Source: JACMLD01 sp039919885 (GTDB lineage Bacteria; Bacteroidota; Bacteroidia; Chitinophagales; Chitinophagaceae). From it: a DNA stretch of 64,000 nucleotides. Of the stretch, positions 1 through 9,235 are shown piece after piece. The number at the start of each line of letters is the position of its first letter. Positions within the stretch are counted from its first letter, which is position 1. A program made the translations under genes and the position numbers. Under the pieces are notes generated by a model, which did not search any database, was not told the origin of the DNA, and worked only from the letters and a program-made list of their open reading frames with translations. The DNA lies in assembly GCA_039919885.1 (NCBI GenBank), contig JBDSEV010000082.1, positions 53,437-117,436 of the forward strand. Direction: 5' to 3'.

Positions 1-1172
1 CACTTCATGAATCGTTGATAAGCCGGCAAAATGAACCGGCCGGTCCCGGAAACGGTGTTTACGATCGATATAAATATCCCATACTCACTGCCGACCACAC
101 CCCGTTGTTCTGGCGCTATGATTTGAATGCAGCCAGCAACCCCTACCTGATGGAGAGGTTTGGCATCAATGCGGTGTTAAATGCGGGCGCTATTAAATGG
201 AACAACAAATATATTGTGGTTGCCAGGGTAGAAGGCATTGACAGGAAGTCTTTTTTTGCAGTGGCAGAAAGCGATAACGGTATTGATAATTTTCGTTTTT
301 GGGATTACCCGATAGCTATGCCAGAGACCGACAACCCGGATACCAACGTTTATGATATGCGGCTTGTAGAACACGAAGACGGATGGGTATATGGCTTGTT
401 TTGTACAGAGCGCCGGGACCCAAACGCAGCCCCCGGCGATCAGTCGGCGGCCATTGCCCAATGCGGCATCGCCAGAACAAAAGATTTATTACGATGGGAA
501 CGGCTGCCGGATCTAAAAACAGCATCGCCCCAGCAACGTAATGTAGTGCTGCATCCTGAATTGGTACAGGGCAAATATGCATTTTATACGCGGCCACAAG
601 ACAGTTTTATTGACGCAGGTAAAGGTGGCGGCATTGGTTTTGGCTTGTCATCTTCTATTGTTGGTGCGGAAGTAACGGAGGAAGTAATCGTAGACAAGAA
701 AATATACCATACCGTATACGAGGCAAAAAATGGGGCAGGGCCCGCTCCTTTAAAAACGGCTATTGGCTGGTTGCACCTTGCACATGGCGTAAGAAATACG
801 GCGGCGGGTCTCCGTTATGTACTATATATGTTTGTAACAGATTTACATGATCTCACCAAAGTCATCTATAAACCGGGCGGATATTTTTTGGCACCTGAAG
901 GAGAAGAGCGTACTGGTGATGTATCAAATGTGGCTTTCTGCAACGGTTGGATAGCAGACGAAAATGGTACCGTATTTATTTACTACGCATCTTCTGATAC
1001 GCGCATGCATGTAGCCGTTTCTTCTATTGATAAACTGCTCGACTATGTAACGAATACACCAGAAGACGGTTTCAGATCTGCAAAATCAGTTGACACTGTT
1101 ATCGGTCTGATAAAAAGAAATGGTGCCTATATAACTTCCACCCATCAGAACGAAGTCGTGGCTGGCCATTGA
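1..1172 (+). CDS. 4-O-beta-D-mannosyl-D-glucose phosphorylase (GH130), 5' end outside window
   Basis: GH130 subfamily 1-type phosphorylase. Known members convert mannosyl-beta-1,4-glucose plus phosphate into mannose 1-phosphate and glucose in the cytoplasm. The visible protein carries the family blocks GINAVLNAGAI, VARVEGIDRKSFF, NVYDMRLVEHEDGW (its Asp is the usual proton donor) and GLFCTERRDP. The reading frame is open to the first base of the window and the residues before GVYDRYKYPILTADHTP look like the normal family N-terminus, so the TTG at 15 is unlikely to be the start; roughly 20 residues are probably missing. It is followed after about 30 bp by a lipoprotein hydrolase and then an epimerase, the same logic as the Bacteroides fragilis mannobiose pathway (epimerase, then phosphorylase). 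Family assignment is firm; the exact substrate is inferred. Confidence 0.92.
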   Translation, partial: LHESLISRQNEPAGPGNGVYDRYKYPILTADHTPLFWRYDLNAASNPYLMERFGINAVLNAGAIKWNNKYIVVARVEGIDRKSFFAVAESDNGIDNFRFWDYPIAMPETDNPDTNVYDMRLVEHEDGWVYGLFCTERRDPNAAPGDQSAAIAQCGIARTKDLLRWERLPDLKTASPQQRNVVLHPELVQGKYAFYTRPQDSFIDAGKGGGIGFGLSSSIVGAEVTEEVIVDKKIYHTVYEAKNGAGPAPLKTAIGWLHLAHGVRNTAAGLRYVLYMFVTDLHDLTKVIYKPGGYFLAPEGEERTGDVSNVAFCNGWIADENGTVFIYYASSDTRMHVAVSSIDKLLDYVTNTPEDGFRSAKSVDTVIGLIKRNGAYITSTHQNEVVAGH

Positions 1173-1203
1173 TGCAATAGCCATGACGATAATAAGGCTT
1201 ACA

Positions 1204-2955
1204 ATGAAAAATATACTACTAAGAAAAAGAAACCCGGTCGCTTTTTGCATCGCTGCATTGCTGTTGCTGTCCTGCAGTAAAAAAAGCAATACCGCGTCGC
1301 CTCTCGTAGTTCCCCCAACCGATACCGTGGTTATCGTAACCCCCGCAGCAGATCCGCCCGTTGCGCCAACCATCGGTTTTTTTCTTGACGACTGGCAGCC
1401 CAAAACATTTACAACACCATCTTACAATGAAACCCCGCTGGCGGGCGGTATCGTAAACACGGTAACGGTTGATGCTTCCAGTGTTATAACCAAAATTCCC
1501 TTGTCAGTATTTGGACACAATGCAGTTTGGTGGATGGGCCCGGTGGCGGGCGAGCCAAAATTTATTGTACCGGTTACCAACCTGCATCCACATGTCATCC
1601 GGTTTCCGGGTGGTAGTTCTAGCGATGCATATTTTTGGAATGCGCAAGAGGATGCAAAGCCTGCGGATGCACCTGCTATGTTTACAAAAGACGATGGTAC
1701 CAAAGAAGCTGCAGCGTTTATTTACGGCAAAACAAGTTTTAACTGGCAATGCAACCTGGATAATTATTACAACATGTTGCAGCAAACAAATAACAAGGGG
1801 ATTATTACTATCAATTATGGTTATGCGCGGTACGGCACTGGTGCCAACCCGGTAGCGGCTGCAGCGCACCTGGCGGCAGATTGGGTGCGGTACGATAATG
1901 GTCGTACGCAGTTATGGGAAGTGGGAAATGAAAACTATGGCAACTGGGAATGGGGCTACCGCATTGATGTAGCTGCCAACAAAGATGGCCAGCCTGAATA
2001 TTTAACCGGCGCATTGTATGGCCAGCATTTTAAAGTATTTGTTGATTCAATGCAGCAAGCGGCCGCGGAGATTGGCAAGAAGATTTATATTGGTGCAGTT
2101 GCAGCAGAAGCACCCGCGCCCGAGCCCTGGCAAACAAATACCCGCAAAACCTGGAATGCAGGTATGGTGCCGGCAGCGAACGGAAAGGCAGATTTTTATG
2201 TGGCACACAATTACTTTACGCCGTATAATACCAATGCGAATGCTGATGTAATTTTAACGACTGCGCTTACTGAGCCTGCCACCATGATAAATTATATTAC
2301 GCAAACGCTGCAGGCAAATGGGGCTGTTATTAAACCCATTGCCATGGATGAATGGAATATTACTTCCAATACTTCCAGGCAACAGGTGTCAAATGTAAGT
2401 GGTGTTTTTGCGACCCTCGTAATGGGGGAAGCATTGAAAAATAAATATGGAATGGCAGCCCGCTGGGATTTGTTAAACGGATGGAATAACGGCGATGATC
2501 ATGGGCTATTTAGTTCGGGTGATGAGCCGGGTGCTGCCAAATGGGATCCACGGCCTTCTTTTTACTACATGTACTTTATGCAAAAAATGCTGGGAGACAG
2601 GTTAGTGCCTGCGTCCGTGGTTGGCAACGTTGGCGTTAAAGCCTACGGGTCTACTTTCTCCTCTGGCCAGGCAGGGGTAACACTCGTAAATACCACTACT
2701 ACCGCCCAGGTAACAGAAGTGAAACTTAAAAATTTTATTGTTGGTAACCGCTTCTATTGGTATAGCCTGGAAGGGGGCAATGACAATGCGGAATTTTCGA
2801 GAAAGGTATTGGTTAATGGTACTGGCCCCAGCGGTGTTGCCGGTGGTCCGGCCGACTATGCCGCGCTGAAAGCCAACTCAGCAGTAACTGCTACCGGCAT
2901 CCGCGTTAGCATCCCGCCAAGGGGCGCTGTGTATATTGTTGTTGATAAAAAATAA
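1204..2955 (+). CDS. Clan GH-A glycoside hydrolase lipoprotein (GH51/GH44-like)
   Basis: Predicted surface or periplasmic glycosidase of 583 aa. The ATG at 1204 is preferred over 1183 because it gives a clean lipoprotein signal peptide, with a lipobox ending LLLLSC (Cys24). A proline/threonine-rich linker follows, then a TIM-barrel domain. Visible catalytic-type motifs are RFPGGSSSDAYFWN, WEVGNENYGNWEWGY (candidate acid/base Glu243) and IAMDEWNIT (candidate nucleophile Glu383), the arrangement of retaining GH-A enzymes such as GH51. The C-terminal 150 residues look like a beta-sandwich. Its position between mannosylglucose phosphorylase and cellobiose 2-epimerase suggests it releases mannan or glucomannan oligosaccharides, but an arabinofuranosidase-like activity is equally compatible with the motifs. 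No SusC/SusD pair is seen in the visible part of the locus. Confidence 0.75.
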   Translation: MKNILLRKRNPVAFCIAALLLLSCSKKSNTASPLVVPPTDTVVIVTPAADPPVAPTIGFFLDDWQPKTFTTPSYNETPLAGGIVNTVTVDASSVITKIPLSVFGHNAVWWMGPVAGEPKFIVPVTNLHPHVIRFPGGSSSDAYFWNAQEDAKPADAPAMFTKDDGTKEAAAFIYGKTSFNWQCNLDNYYNMLQQTNNKGIITINYGYARYGTGANPVAAAAHLAADWVRYDNGRTQLWEVGNENYGNWEWGYRIDVAANKDGQPEYLTGALYGQHFKVFVDSMQQAAAEIGKKIYIGAVAAEAPAPEPWQTNTRKTWNAGMVPAANGKADFYVAHNYFTPYNTNANADVILTTALTEPATMINYITQTLQANGAVIKPIAMDEWNITSNTSRQQVSNVSGVFATLVMGEALKNKYGMAARWDLLNGWNNGDDHGLFSSGDEPGAAKWDPRPSFYYMYFMQKMLGDRLVPASVVGNVGVKAYGSTFSSGQAGVTLVNTTTTAQVTEVKLKNFIVGNRFYWYSLEGGNDNAEFSRKVLVNGTGPSGVAGGPADYAALKANSAVTATGIRVSIPPRGAVYIVVDKK

Positions 2956-2979
2956 TTGTGGTGTAAGAAATACCTGCGG

Positions 2980-4206
2980 ATGGATATAAAAAATTACAAA
3001 CAGGAGTTAGCTGCGGAATTACGCCAGCTATTGGCGTATTGGATGGATCATTCCATTGACAAAAAACTGGGTGGATTTTATGGAAGCATTGATCAAAATA
3101 ATAGCATTAATGCTGAAGCATCCAAAGGAGCTGTGCAGAATGCCCGTATACTCTGGACTTTTTCTGCGGCTTATAATTTTACAGGAGATAAAAAATATTT
3201 GCCGGTAGCTGAAAGGGCTTATGCTTATTTGATTGATCATTTTACAGATAAGGTATATGGCGGCGTATACTGGTCTGTTGATGCCCTGGGCAACCCGCTC
3301 AATCAGCGCAAGCAAATCTATGGCCTCGCGTTCTATCTGTATGGTCTGAGTGAATATTACCAGGGTGTAAAGGAGCCGTTGGTGTTGCAGCAGGCTGTTG
3401 CGTTATTCAAACTAATGGAAGAAAAAAGTTTTGACGCCATTCACAAGGGCTATTTCGAAGCTTTTGCCCGTGACTGGCAGCCCTTGTTGGATCTCAGGCT
3501 AAGCGACAAGGATGCCAATGAAAAGAAAACAATGAATACGCACCTGCATGTTATAGAAGCGTATGCCACCCTCTACAAACAATGGCCTGATGACTTGCTG
3601 CGAAACCGGATTGTGCAATTGCTGCAAGTGTTTGATGAACATATGATTGATAAAAAAACAGGGCACCTGGTGTTATTTTTTGATGAGTATTGGAAAGAAA
3701 AACCCGATGTTATTTCTTACGGGCACGATATTGAAGCGGCCTGGTTGCTGCAACAGTGCGCAGAAATAATAAAAGATGAACAGTGGATTGATAAAATGAA
3801 GCATTATGCAATTACTGTTACCCGCGCGGCCATGCAGGGACTGGATGCTGATGGCGGTCTTTGGTACGAGTATGATACTGCCGGCAACCACCTGGTAAAA
3901 GAAAAGCACTGGTGGCCGCAGGCGGAAGCAATGGTTGGTTTTTTTAATGCGTGGGAAATAACTGCAGACGCAAACTACCTGCATGCCTCGTTAAACAGCT
4001 GGCAGTTTATAAAAAAGTGGATCCGCGATGATGTGCACGGCGAATGGTTTTGGGGCGTGAATGAAGACCACACTGTTATGAAAGAAAATGACAAATTGGG
4101 GTTCTGGAAATGTCCTTACCACAATAGCAGGGCCTGTATGGAAATTATTAAACGAATAACGGCTCTCGAATCCTCAGCCACTGCACAATCGTTGGTGCCG
4201 GTTTAA
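2980..4206 (+). CDS. Cellobiose 2-epimerase (AGE family)
   Basis: Epimerises the reducing-end glucose or mannose of beta-1,4-linked disaccharides (mannobiose to mannosylglucose, cellobiose to glucosylmannose). The protein is 408 aa from the ATG at 2980 (a TTG at 2956 is less likely), the normal length for the (alpha/alpha)6-barrel family. Diagnostic pieces are ARILWTFSAAY, THLHVIEAYATLY (His190), SYGHDIEAAWLL (His249), KHWWPQAEAMVGF and the C-terminal KCPYHNSR (His381); these histidines correspond to the active-site trio of characterised enzymes. No signal peptide, so cytoplasmic. It supplies the GH130 phosphorylase encoded two genes upstream. Start lies 25 bp after the upstream stop, so co-transcription is likely. 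Confidence 0.9.
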   Translation: MDIKNYKQELAAELRQLLAYWMDHSIDKKLGGFYGSIDQNNSINAEASKGAVQNARILWTFSAAYNFTGDKKYLPVAERAYAYLIDHFTDKVYGGVYWSVDALGNPLNQRKQIYGLAFYLYGLSEYYQGVKEPLVLQQAVALFKLMEEKSFDAIHKGYFEAFARDWQPLLDLRLSDKDANEKKTMNTHLHVIEAYATLYKQWPDDLLRNRIVQLLQVFDEHMIDKKTGHLVLFFDEYWKEKPDVISYGHDIEAAWLLQQCAEIIKDEQWIDKMKHYAITVTRAAMQGLDADGGLWYEYDTAGNHLVKEKHWWPQAEAMVGFFNAWEITADANYLHASLNSWQFIKKWIRDDVHGEWFWGVNEDHTVMKENDKLGFWKCPYHNSRACMEIIKRITALESSATAQSLVPV

Positions 4207-4216
4207 CCAGCGATGA

Positions 4217-5458
4217 CTATTTGTTTAGTATCCAATAATTGGCGGTATTATCCGCTGCTTCCAGCACAATTTTATGGAATGCAGATGATTGAACCGTTAT
4301 CGGAAAAACGGCACTTTGTTTTGACAATGGAACGGTGCCCAACAGCGTATATGCATCTTTGCCGCCGGTTTTAATATTATTGGCCGGGCAGATCCAAATT
4401 TTTAAAGTGCCGGTCTTACCTAAGTTTTTCCAACTTATTTGCAGGCTGTCATTGTGGTACGCAATCCGGGGATCGGTAAAAGAAAGGGGGCCTGTAAAAG
4501 CTGATCCATCCAGTTCAAAAGCATTGCCTGGCGGAATAGCGATGTGCATAAACCGGGCAATTGATGGCATGATATCAGTCGCGGCAGTAAGTGGTGCGCG
4601 GAATTGCTGGTTGAGGTTTTTTGCGTTGGTAAATATCCAGCTGTCACGCTCCCGGTTGCTTTGCCCACCATGACCCTTGCCCGTGACAGCGTCCCGGCCA
4701 TGATCAGTTGTTACAATAATCAGCCATTCTTCATTATGTTGCCGCTGCCGGTATTGAACCGCTTCCCTGATATATCCCACGCGTTTGTCCGCCAGCGTTA
4801 TTGCGTTGTTGAATTCCGGACTATCACCGTGCATATGGCCCATATCGTCCGTGTATTCAAGGTACACCCAGGAAAGATCGGGCGCTTTGTCTTTTATGGT
4901 TGCGGCAGCTTCCCTTGCTACCGATTCGTCGATGCGGCTCATGTAATCTTTCTTTTTGTCGTGCGGATAATTCACCGTGTCGTTTTCCAGTCCGTCGTAT
5001 GCATAATCAATTCCAAAACTTCCGGTAGCCGCCATATTATCGCCTACCAGCTTGGTGCGGTTGTCTGCCCAACTAGAAAATATGCCAGTTTTTTTCTCCG
5101 GGTACTGTTGCTTCAACAGGCGGAATATAGTTGGATAATTATAATTCGGATCTGCAATATCATTGTCCCACACATTGTGTTTGTTTACCCATACGCCCGT
5201 CAGCACCGTGTTGTAGCCTACGGCTGAAATGGTAGGCGTTTGACTATAGCCGCCTTTTACGCCGCCTACGTACGAACGGGTGTAGCCCCCTTGCCTGGCA
5301 ATTGCTTTCAGGTTGGGAAGGGGTAATTTTTCAATCAGGTCAGCAGGAATGCCATCCACAATAATAAAAACAGTTTTTCTTATTTTTTGCTGGGCAAGCA
5401 GGAGAGAACAGGAGAACAATGAGCTTGTTAAAAGCAACAGGATAATTTTATATCCCAT
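4217..5458 (-). CDS. Secreted alkaline-phosphatase superfamily phosphodiesterase (NPP-like)
   Basis: Type I phosphodiesterase/nucleotide pyrophosphatase fold, exported. From the ATG at 5458 it begins with a hydrophobic signal segment ending around LLAQQ; an ATG at 5482 adds eight residues. Metal-ligand motifs of the superfamily are present in order: FIIVDGIPADLI, a GYNTVLTGVW block near the nucleophile Thr position, DDMGHMHGDSPEF, TTDHGRDAVTGKGHGG. The C-terminal 100 residues resemble a small beta-sandwich. It is convergent with the epimerase gene (10 bp apart) and divergent from the phospholipase C gene. Phosphate scavenging from phosphodiesters is a reasonable role; the true substrate is not readable from sequence. 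Confidence 0.85.
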   Translation of the reverse strand: MGYKIILLLLTSSLFSCSLLLAQQKIRKTVFIIVDGIPADLIEKLPLPNLKAIARQGGYTRSYVGGVKGGYSQTPTISAVGYNTVLTGVWVNKHNVWDNDIADPNYNYPTIFRLLKQQYPEKKTGIFSSWADNRTKLVGDNMAATGSFGIDYAYDGLENDTVNYPHDKKKDYMSRIDESVAREAAATIKDKAPDLSWVYLEYTDDMGHMHGDSPEFNNAITLADKRVGYIREAVQYRQRQHNEEWLIIVTTDHGRDAVTGKGHGGQSNRERDSWIFTNAKNLNQQFRAPLTAATDIMPSIARFMHIAIPPGNAFELDGSAFTGPLSFTDPRIAYHNDSLQISWKNLGKTGTLKIWICPANNIKTGGKDAYTLLGTVPLSKQSAVFPITVQSSAFHKIVLEAADNTANYWILNK

Positions 5459-5709
5459 GGCAGTGGTTTTTTGGACGGGCATCGTGTTATAATATGATTA
5501 TCATTCAATGTAATAACTTTTCCGCACACGGGCCTGCAGTAAATTTGAAAAGTGTTTAACCTAACAATTAATTAATTTCAGAAAATATTGCCTGGCATCG
5601 CACGGCTACAGTCAAATAACATTTCACCAAAAGGTAATGGTGGCGTTAAAGTAACAGTAGTATTGAAAAAAATATAGTCTTTTTAAGGGTTTAATTAATT
5701 AGCACACCA
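5459..5709. promoter_or_regulatory. Divergent intergenic region with a candidate promoter for phospholipase C
   Basis: TAAATTTG at 5540-5547 on the + strand matches the Bacteroidota -7 element TAnnTTTG, with a TTTT at 5518-5521 at about the right distance for a weak -33 element. If used, it would give the phospholipase transcript a leader of about 155 nt. No comparable element was found for the minus-strand phosphodiesterase. No clear operator palindrome is seen. Confidence 0.35.
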
Positions 5710-8253
5710 ATGGATACAAGAAGAGATTTCATAAAGAAAGCAGCGCTGCTTTCTGGCGGTACCGGTCTTGCTGGTATGCTGCCGGCAGCTGTTGTGAAAG
5801 CGATGGCCATTAACCCCGCGCCGGGTACCACCTACCAGGACGCGGAACATATTGTTATTCTGATGCAGGAGAACCGATCGTTTGATCATGCCTATGGAAC
5901 GTTGCAGGGTGTTCGGGGCTTTAATGATCCCCGTGCAATTGTTCAACCGGATAGCAACCTGGTGTGGCTGCAAAAAAATGCTGCCGGCGAAACGTATGCG
6001 CCGTTCCGGCTGAACATGAAAGAAACGAATGCTACGTGGCTGGGTTCATTGCCCCATTCCTGGACGAACCAGGTAGATGCACGCAATGGGGGCAAACATG
6101 ATAAATGGCTGATTGCAAAACCGTCCGGGCACAAGGGCTTTGCCAAGGTTCCGCTCACCATGGGCTATTACAACCGTGAAGACCTCCCTTTTTATTACTC
6201 GCTTGCGGATGCCTTTACAATCTGCGATCAGAATTTCAGTTCATCCTTAACCGGTACAACACCGAACCGGCTCTATCTATGGAGCGGAACGGTAAGAGCG
6301 GCGCCGCATGCAGCATCGTTTGCCCATGTCCGTAATGAAGACGTGGATTTTTTCAAACCGGCAAACTGGACTACTTTTCCGGAAAGACTGGAGGAAAATG
6401 ATATTTCCTGGAAAATATACCAGAACGAGATAAGCCTGCCCTCCGGCCTGGAAGGCGAAGAGGATGCCTGGCTTTCTAATTTCACAGACAACCCCATCGA
6501 ATTTTTTTCGCAGTACAATGTGCAATACGCTGCGTCCTATTCAAAATACTGCACCCAACTCCTGGAAAAACTTCCCGGAGAAATTGAAACGTTAAAAACG
6601 CAAATAAAAACGGTATTGCCGTCGTCTGCGAGCTACGCCTCACTGCAAAACAATCTCGCCGAAAAAGAATTGTGGCTGGCGAGGGCAACAGAAGCAAGCA
6701 CCAGGTACACAAAAACAGCATTTGATGAGCTGCCCCAACGCGACAAAAATATTCATAAAAAGGCATTCACAATAAATAATAGTCATCCGCATTACCGGCA
6801 GTTGGAAACGCTGCAGTACAGCGATGGGGGCGTGCAACGTGAAATGAAAGTGCCCAAAGGCGATGTGCTGCACCAGTTCCGGCAGGATGTTGATACCGGA
6901 AAATTACCCACGGTTTCGTGGATTGTCGGACCTGAAAATTTCTCCGATCATCCTGGCGCTCCGTGGTACGGTGCATGGTATGTTGCTGAAGTAATGGACA
7001 TCCTTACCAAACAACCAGCGGTCTGGAAAAAAACAATTTTTATTCTTTGTTACGATGAGAACGATGGTTATTTTGATCATGTGCCGCCATTTGTAGCACC
7101 CGATCCGTCTAACAAGGAAAGCGGCCAGGTTTCTGCGGGTATTGACGCGGCTACAGAATTTGTAACGATGGCGCAGGACACAACAAAATATGCTGCACCC
7201 CATGCACGCGAAAGCCCGATAGGATTGGGCTACCGGGTGCCGCTGGTGATTGCTTCACCCTGGAGCAGGGGAGGCGCTGTATGTTCGCAAGTGTTTGACC
7301 ATACTTCGATTATTCAGTTCATGGAAAAATTTCTTAGTAAAAAAATTAATAAAAAGATTGAGGAACCAAACATCAGCCAGTGGCGCAGGACAGTTTGCGG
7401 CGACCTGACGGCAGTATTCAAACCGTACAATGGAGAAAAAATAACTGCCGCACTGCCGGTGGTAAGTAAGGAAACTTTTTTTGAAAGTATTCAAAATGCG
7501 CGGTTTAAAAAAGACCCGTCGGGTTACCGTCCCTTGTCGGGTAACGATATAACGGCCATCAACAATCGAACTGCAAACACGCCAATGATGCCGGCGCAGG
7601 AGAAAGGAATCCGGCCTGCCTGTTCTATTCCATATGAATTATATGCTGACGGAAGAATACTAGCTGAACCTAAGATTTTTAAAATAACGTTTTGTGCCGG
7701 CACCACAAGTTTCGGTTTGCGGTCAGCCGGGGCTCCCTTTTTGGTTTATGCGCATATGTCCGGCGGCATGCAGGTGCGATCATATGCTGTTTCGGCGGGT
7801 GATATTATTGCTGATGAATGGAAAATCGCAGATTTCCGGGATGGACTATATCACCTCAGTTTATATGGCCCGAACGGATTTTTCCGGGAGTTCAGAGGTA
7901 GTGCCGGGGATCCGCCGGTTACCGTAAATGTTGCTTATGAAAGTGCTAACGGAAAAAATAAAAAACTTACAGGGAATATTGAAATAAAAATTGTGAATCA
8001 GCATAAGGCGGATCATACACTGGAAGTTATTGACAATTCATATTCCGGTAGGCCGCAAACAGTAGTCGCGCACGGAATCAAATCAACGGTACTCAATCTT
8101 TCGAAGAGTTTCGGATGGTATGATTTTACGGTGCGGGTAAAAGGATTCCAGTTATTTGAAATGAGGTTTGCGGGTCATGTGGAAACAGGCCAGGCCGGTT
8201 TTACAGATCCATTAATGGGCGGGGTGCTGGGGGAAGCGGCTAGTAAAGTTTAA
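5710..8253 (+). CDS. Phosphocholine-specific phospholipase C, Tat-exported
   Basis: Non-haemolytic-type phospholipase C of 847 aa that hydrolyses phosphatidylcholine or sphingomyelin outside the cytoplasm, releasing phosphocholine. The N-terminus MDTRRDFIKKAALLSGG is a twin-arginine signal. The catalytic phosphoesterase domain starts with HIVILMQENRSFDHAYGTLQGVRGF (about 50-75) and continues with SLTGTTPNRLYLWSG, DHPGAPWYGAWYVAEV and YDENDGYFDHVPPF. Two C-terminal beta domains typical of the family (DUF756-like, roughly 640-840) are present, the second containing NSYSGRPQTV and SFGWYDFTV. Length and order match the family. The neighbouring secreted phosphodiesterase points to phosphate or choline recovery from lipids. 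Confidence 0.93.
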   Translation: MDTRRDFIKKAALLSGGTGLAGMLPAAVVKAMAINPAPGTTYQDAEHIVILMQENRSFDHAYGTLQGVRGFNDPRAIVQPDSNLVWLQKNAAGETYAPFRLNMKETNATWLGSLPHSWTNQVDARNGGKHDKWLIAKPSGHKGFAKVPLTMGYYNREDLPFYYSLADAFTICDQNFSSSLTGTTPNRLYLWSGTVRAAPHAASFAHVRNEDVDFFKPANWTTFPERLEENDISWKIYQNEISLPSGLEGEEDAWLSNFTDNPIEFFSQYNVQYAASYSKYCTQLLEKLPGEIETLKTQIKTVLPSSASYASLQNNLAEKELWLARATEASTRYTKTAFDELPQRDKNIHKKAFTINNSHPHYRQLETLQYSDGGVQREMKVPKGDVLHQFRQDVDTGKLPTVSWIVGPENFSDHPGAPWYGAWYVAEVMDILTKQPAVWKKTIFILCYDENDGYFDHVPPFVAPDPSNKESGQVSAGIDAATEFVTMAQDTTKYAAPHARESPIGLGYRVPLVIASPWSRGGAVCSQVFDHTSIIQFMEKFLSKKINKKIEEPNISQWRRTVCGDLTAVFKPYNGEKITAALPVVSKETFFESIQNARFKKDPSGYRPLSGNDITAINNRTANTPMMPAQEKGIRPACSIPYELYADGRILAEPKIFKITFCAGTTSFGLRSAGAPFLVYAHMSGGMQVRSYAVSAGDIIADEWKIADFRDGLYHLSLYGPNGFFREFRGSAGDPPVTVNVAYESANGKNKKLTGNIEIKIVNQHKADHTLEVIDNSYSGRPQTVVAHGIKSTVLNLSKSFGWYDFTVRVKGFQLFEMRFAGHVETGQAGFTDPLMGGVLGEAASKV

Positions 8254-8264
8254 CCTGTCCGGGT

Positions 8265-9014
8265 TTACTTTTTACGAAAATCAAAATTCTGAAAGAAAAA
8301 TATCCTTGCCGCGTGAATGTTTTTATACCTGTTACCAGGCGATAATTGCTGGAAAAGATTCATGTAGCCGAACTGCACGTTACTGCTTTTCGAAACCTGG
8401 TATTTGAGACCCAGGAAGAGTCGATTCTGATCATAATAGTTGTATACAATCTCTTTTCCAAAATTAATGTGCAGTTCATCGTTCGCAATAAATGAAACGC
8501 TGTGTGCCAGTACGCCGTCGTTTAACAAAGGAATTTCGTACCAGATATTATAACGCAGCCGCCAGTTAAAATTGTGTCCGTCCCCGAGGGTAGAATCGGT
8601 CGCGATTTTCCTCCTGAAGCGTTCTTCAAGTCGGATCCATTGCATTAGTTTAGTTTTTTTAAATGCAGTATGCCATTGCAGCTGTTGCCAGGGGCGGTGT
8701 TCGGTTTGAGTAATTCCTTTATGATTATCGCCCGGGTAAATGAATATGCGGCCGTAGCCCAGTGTAAATTTTGTGTTGTTATTTACATAATAAGTGAGGC
8801 CTAAACGGAGGATAGACTGCGAAAAACTATTCGTCAATTCTTCCTTCGTGCGCAGGTGAAAATCCGCCCACATACCCCATTTATTGGTGAATCTTGCCTG
8901 GCCGGAATATCCCATCCAGATCTGTTCAATATTTTCAGTGCTTTTTAAAGGTTGTGCACAAAGGTGGCCGGCAGCTATTGTAAGCAGCAAGATAATTGTA
9001 AGGGTTCTTTTCAT
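8265..9014 (-). CDS. DUF2490 outer-membrane beta-barrel protein
   Basis: About 249 aa from the ATG at 9014; the frame is open further upstream to 9200, but only the 9014 start gives a signal peptide (MKRTLTIILLLTIAAGHLCAQ). The mature part alternates hydrophobic and polar residues and has many aromatic strand ends, ending in FFFQNFDFRKK, as expected of a small barrel. DUF2490 proteins are widespread in Bacteroidota and have no firm function. It is the last gene of the minus-strand sulfur cluster, but a strong hairpin lies between it and the TonB receptor gene, so it may have its own promoter. Confidence 0.8.
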   Translation of the reverse strand: MKRTLTIILLLTIAAGHLCAQPLKSTENIEQIWMGYSGQARFTNKWGMWADFHLRTKEELTNSFSQSILRLGLTYYVNNNTKFTLGYGRIFIYPGDNHKGITQTEHRPWQQLQWHTAFKKTKLMQWIRLEERFRRKIATDSTLGDGHNFNWRLRYNIWYEIPLLNDGVLAHSVSFIANDELHINFGKEIVYNYYDQNRLFLGLKYQVSKSSNVQFGYMNLFQQLSPGNRYKNIHAARIFFFQNFDFRKK

Positions 9015-9163
9015 CTTGCGCAAAAATAAATAAAAAATCTTCTCTTTAAGCAAGGCGAGGGTTACCCATTTCTTCGACAATGTAGGTAACCAGGCTGAAC
9101 ATTGTGCAGGGGCAACTGGTAAAACGGTGAGCCAGCCGGGCTTTGTGCCTTTACCACTATGAA
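9015..9163 (-). other. Possible structured RNA upstream of the DUF2490 gene
   Basis: On the minus strand this stretch can fold into nested or competing stems: GGTTACC/GGTAACC (9065-9103 area), ACAATGT/ACATTGT overlapping it, and GGTAAA/TTTACC closing an upstream domain. It lies after a terminator-like hairpin and before a start codon, the usual place for a leader or small RNA. It does not match any riboswitch consensus I know. The in-frame extension of the downstream gene through it has no recognisable protein features. Confidence 0.25.
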
Positions 9164-9191
9164 AACGGCACGGTATTTTTTCCGTGCCGTT
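9164..9191 (-). terminator. Hairpin terminator after the TonB receptor gene
   Basis: Perfect 10-bp stem AACGGCACGG/CCGTGCCGTT with an 8-nt loop. On the minus strand it is followed by TTTC, so a weak intrinsic terminator about 45 nt after the TonB receptor stop codon. Confidence 0.65.
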
Positions 9192-9235
9192 CGCTATCAT
9201 GCATGCTAAACAAATTTAAAACGAGAAAATGTTTT

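Noticed and set aside
9015..9163. Known riboswitch (cobalamin, SAM, TPP) before the DUF2490 gene
   Set aside because: Conserved core boxes of these classes are absent on both strands.
8265..9200. Longer DUF2490 start at 9200
   Set aside because: It runs through hairpin-rich DNA and buries the signal peptide at residue 63.
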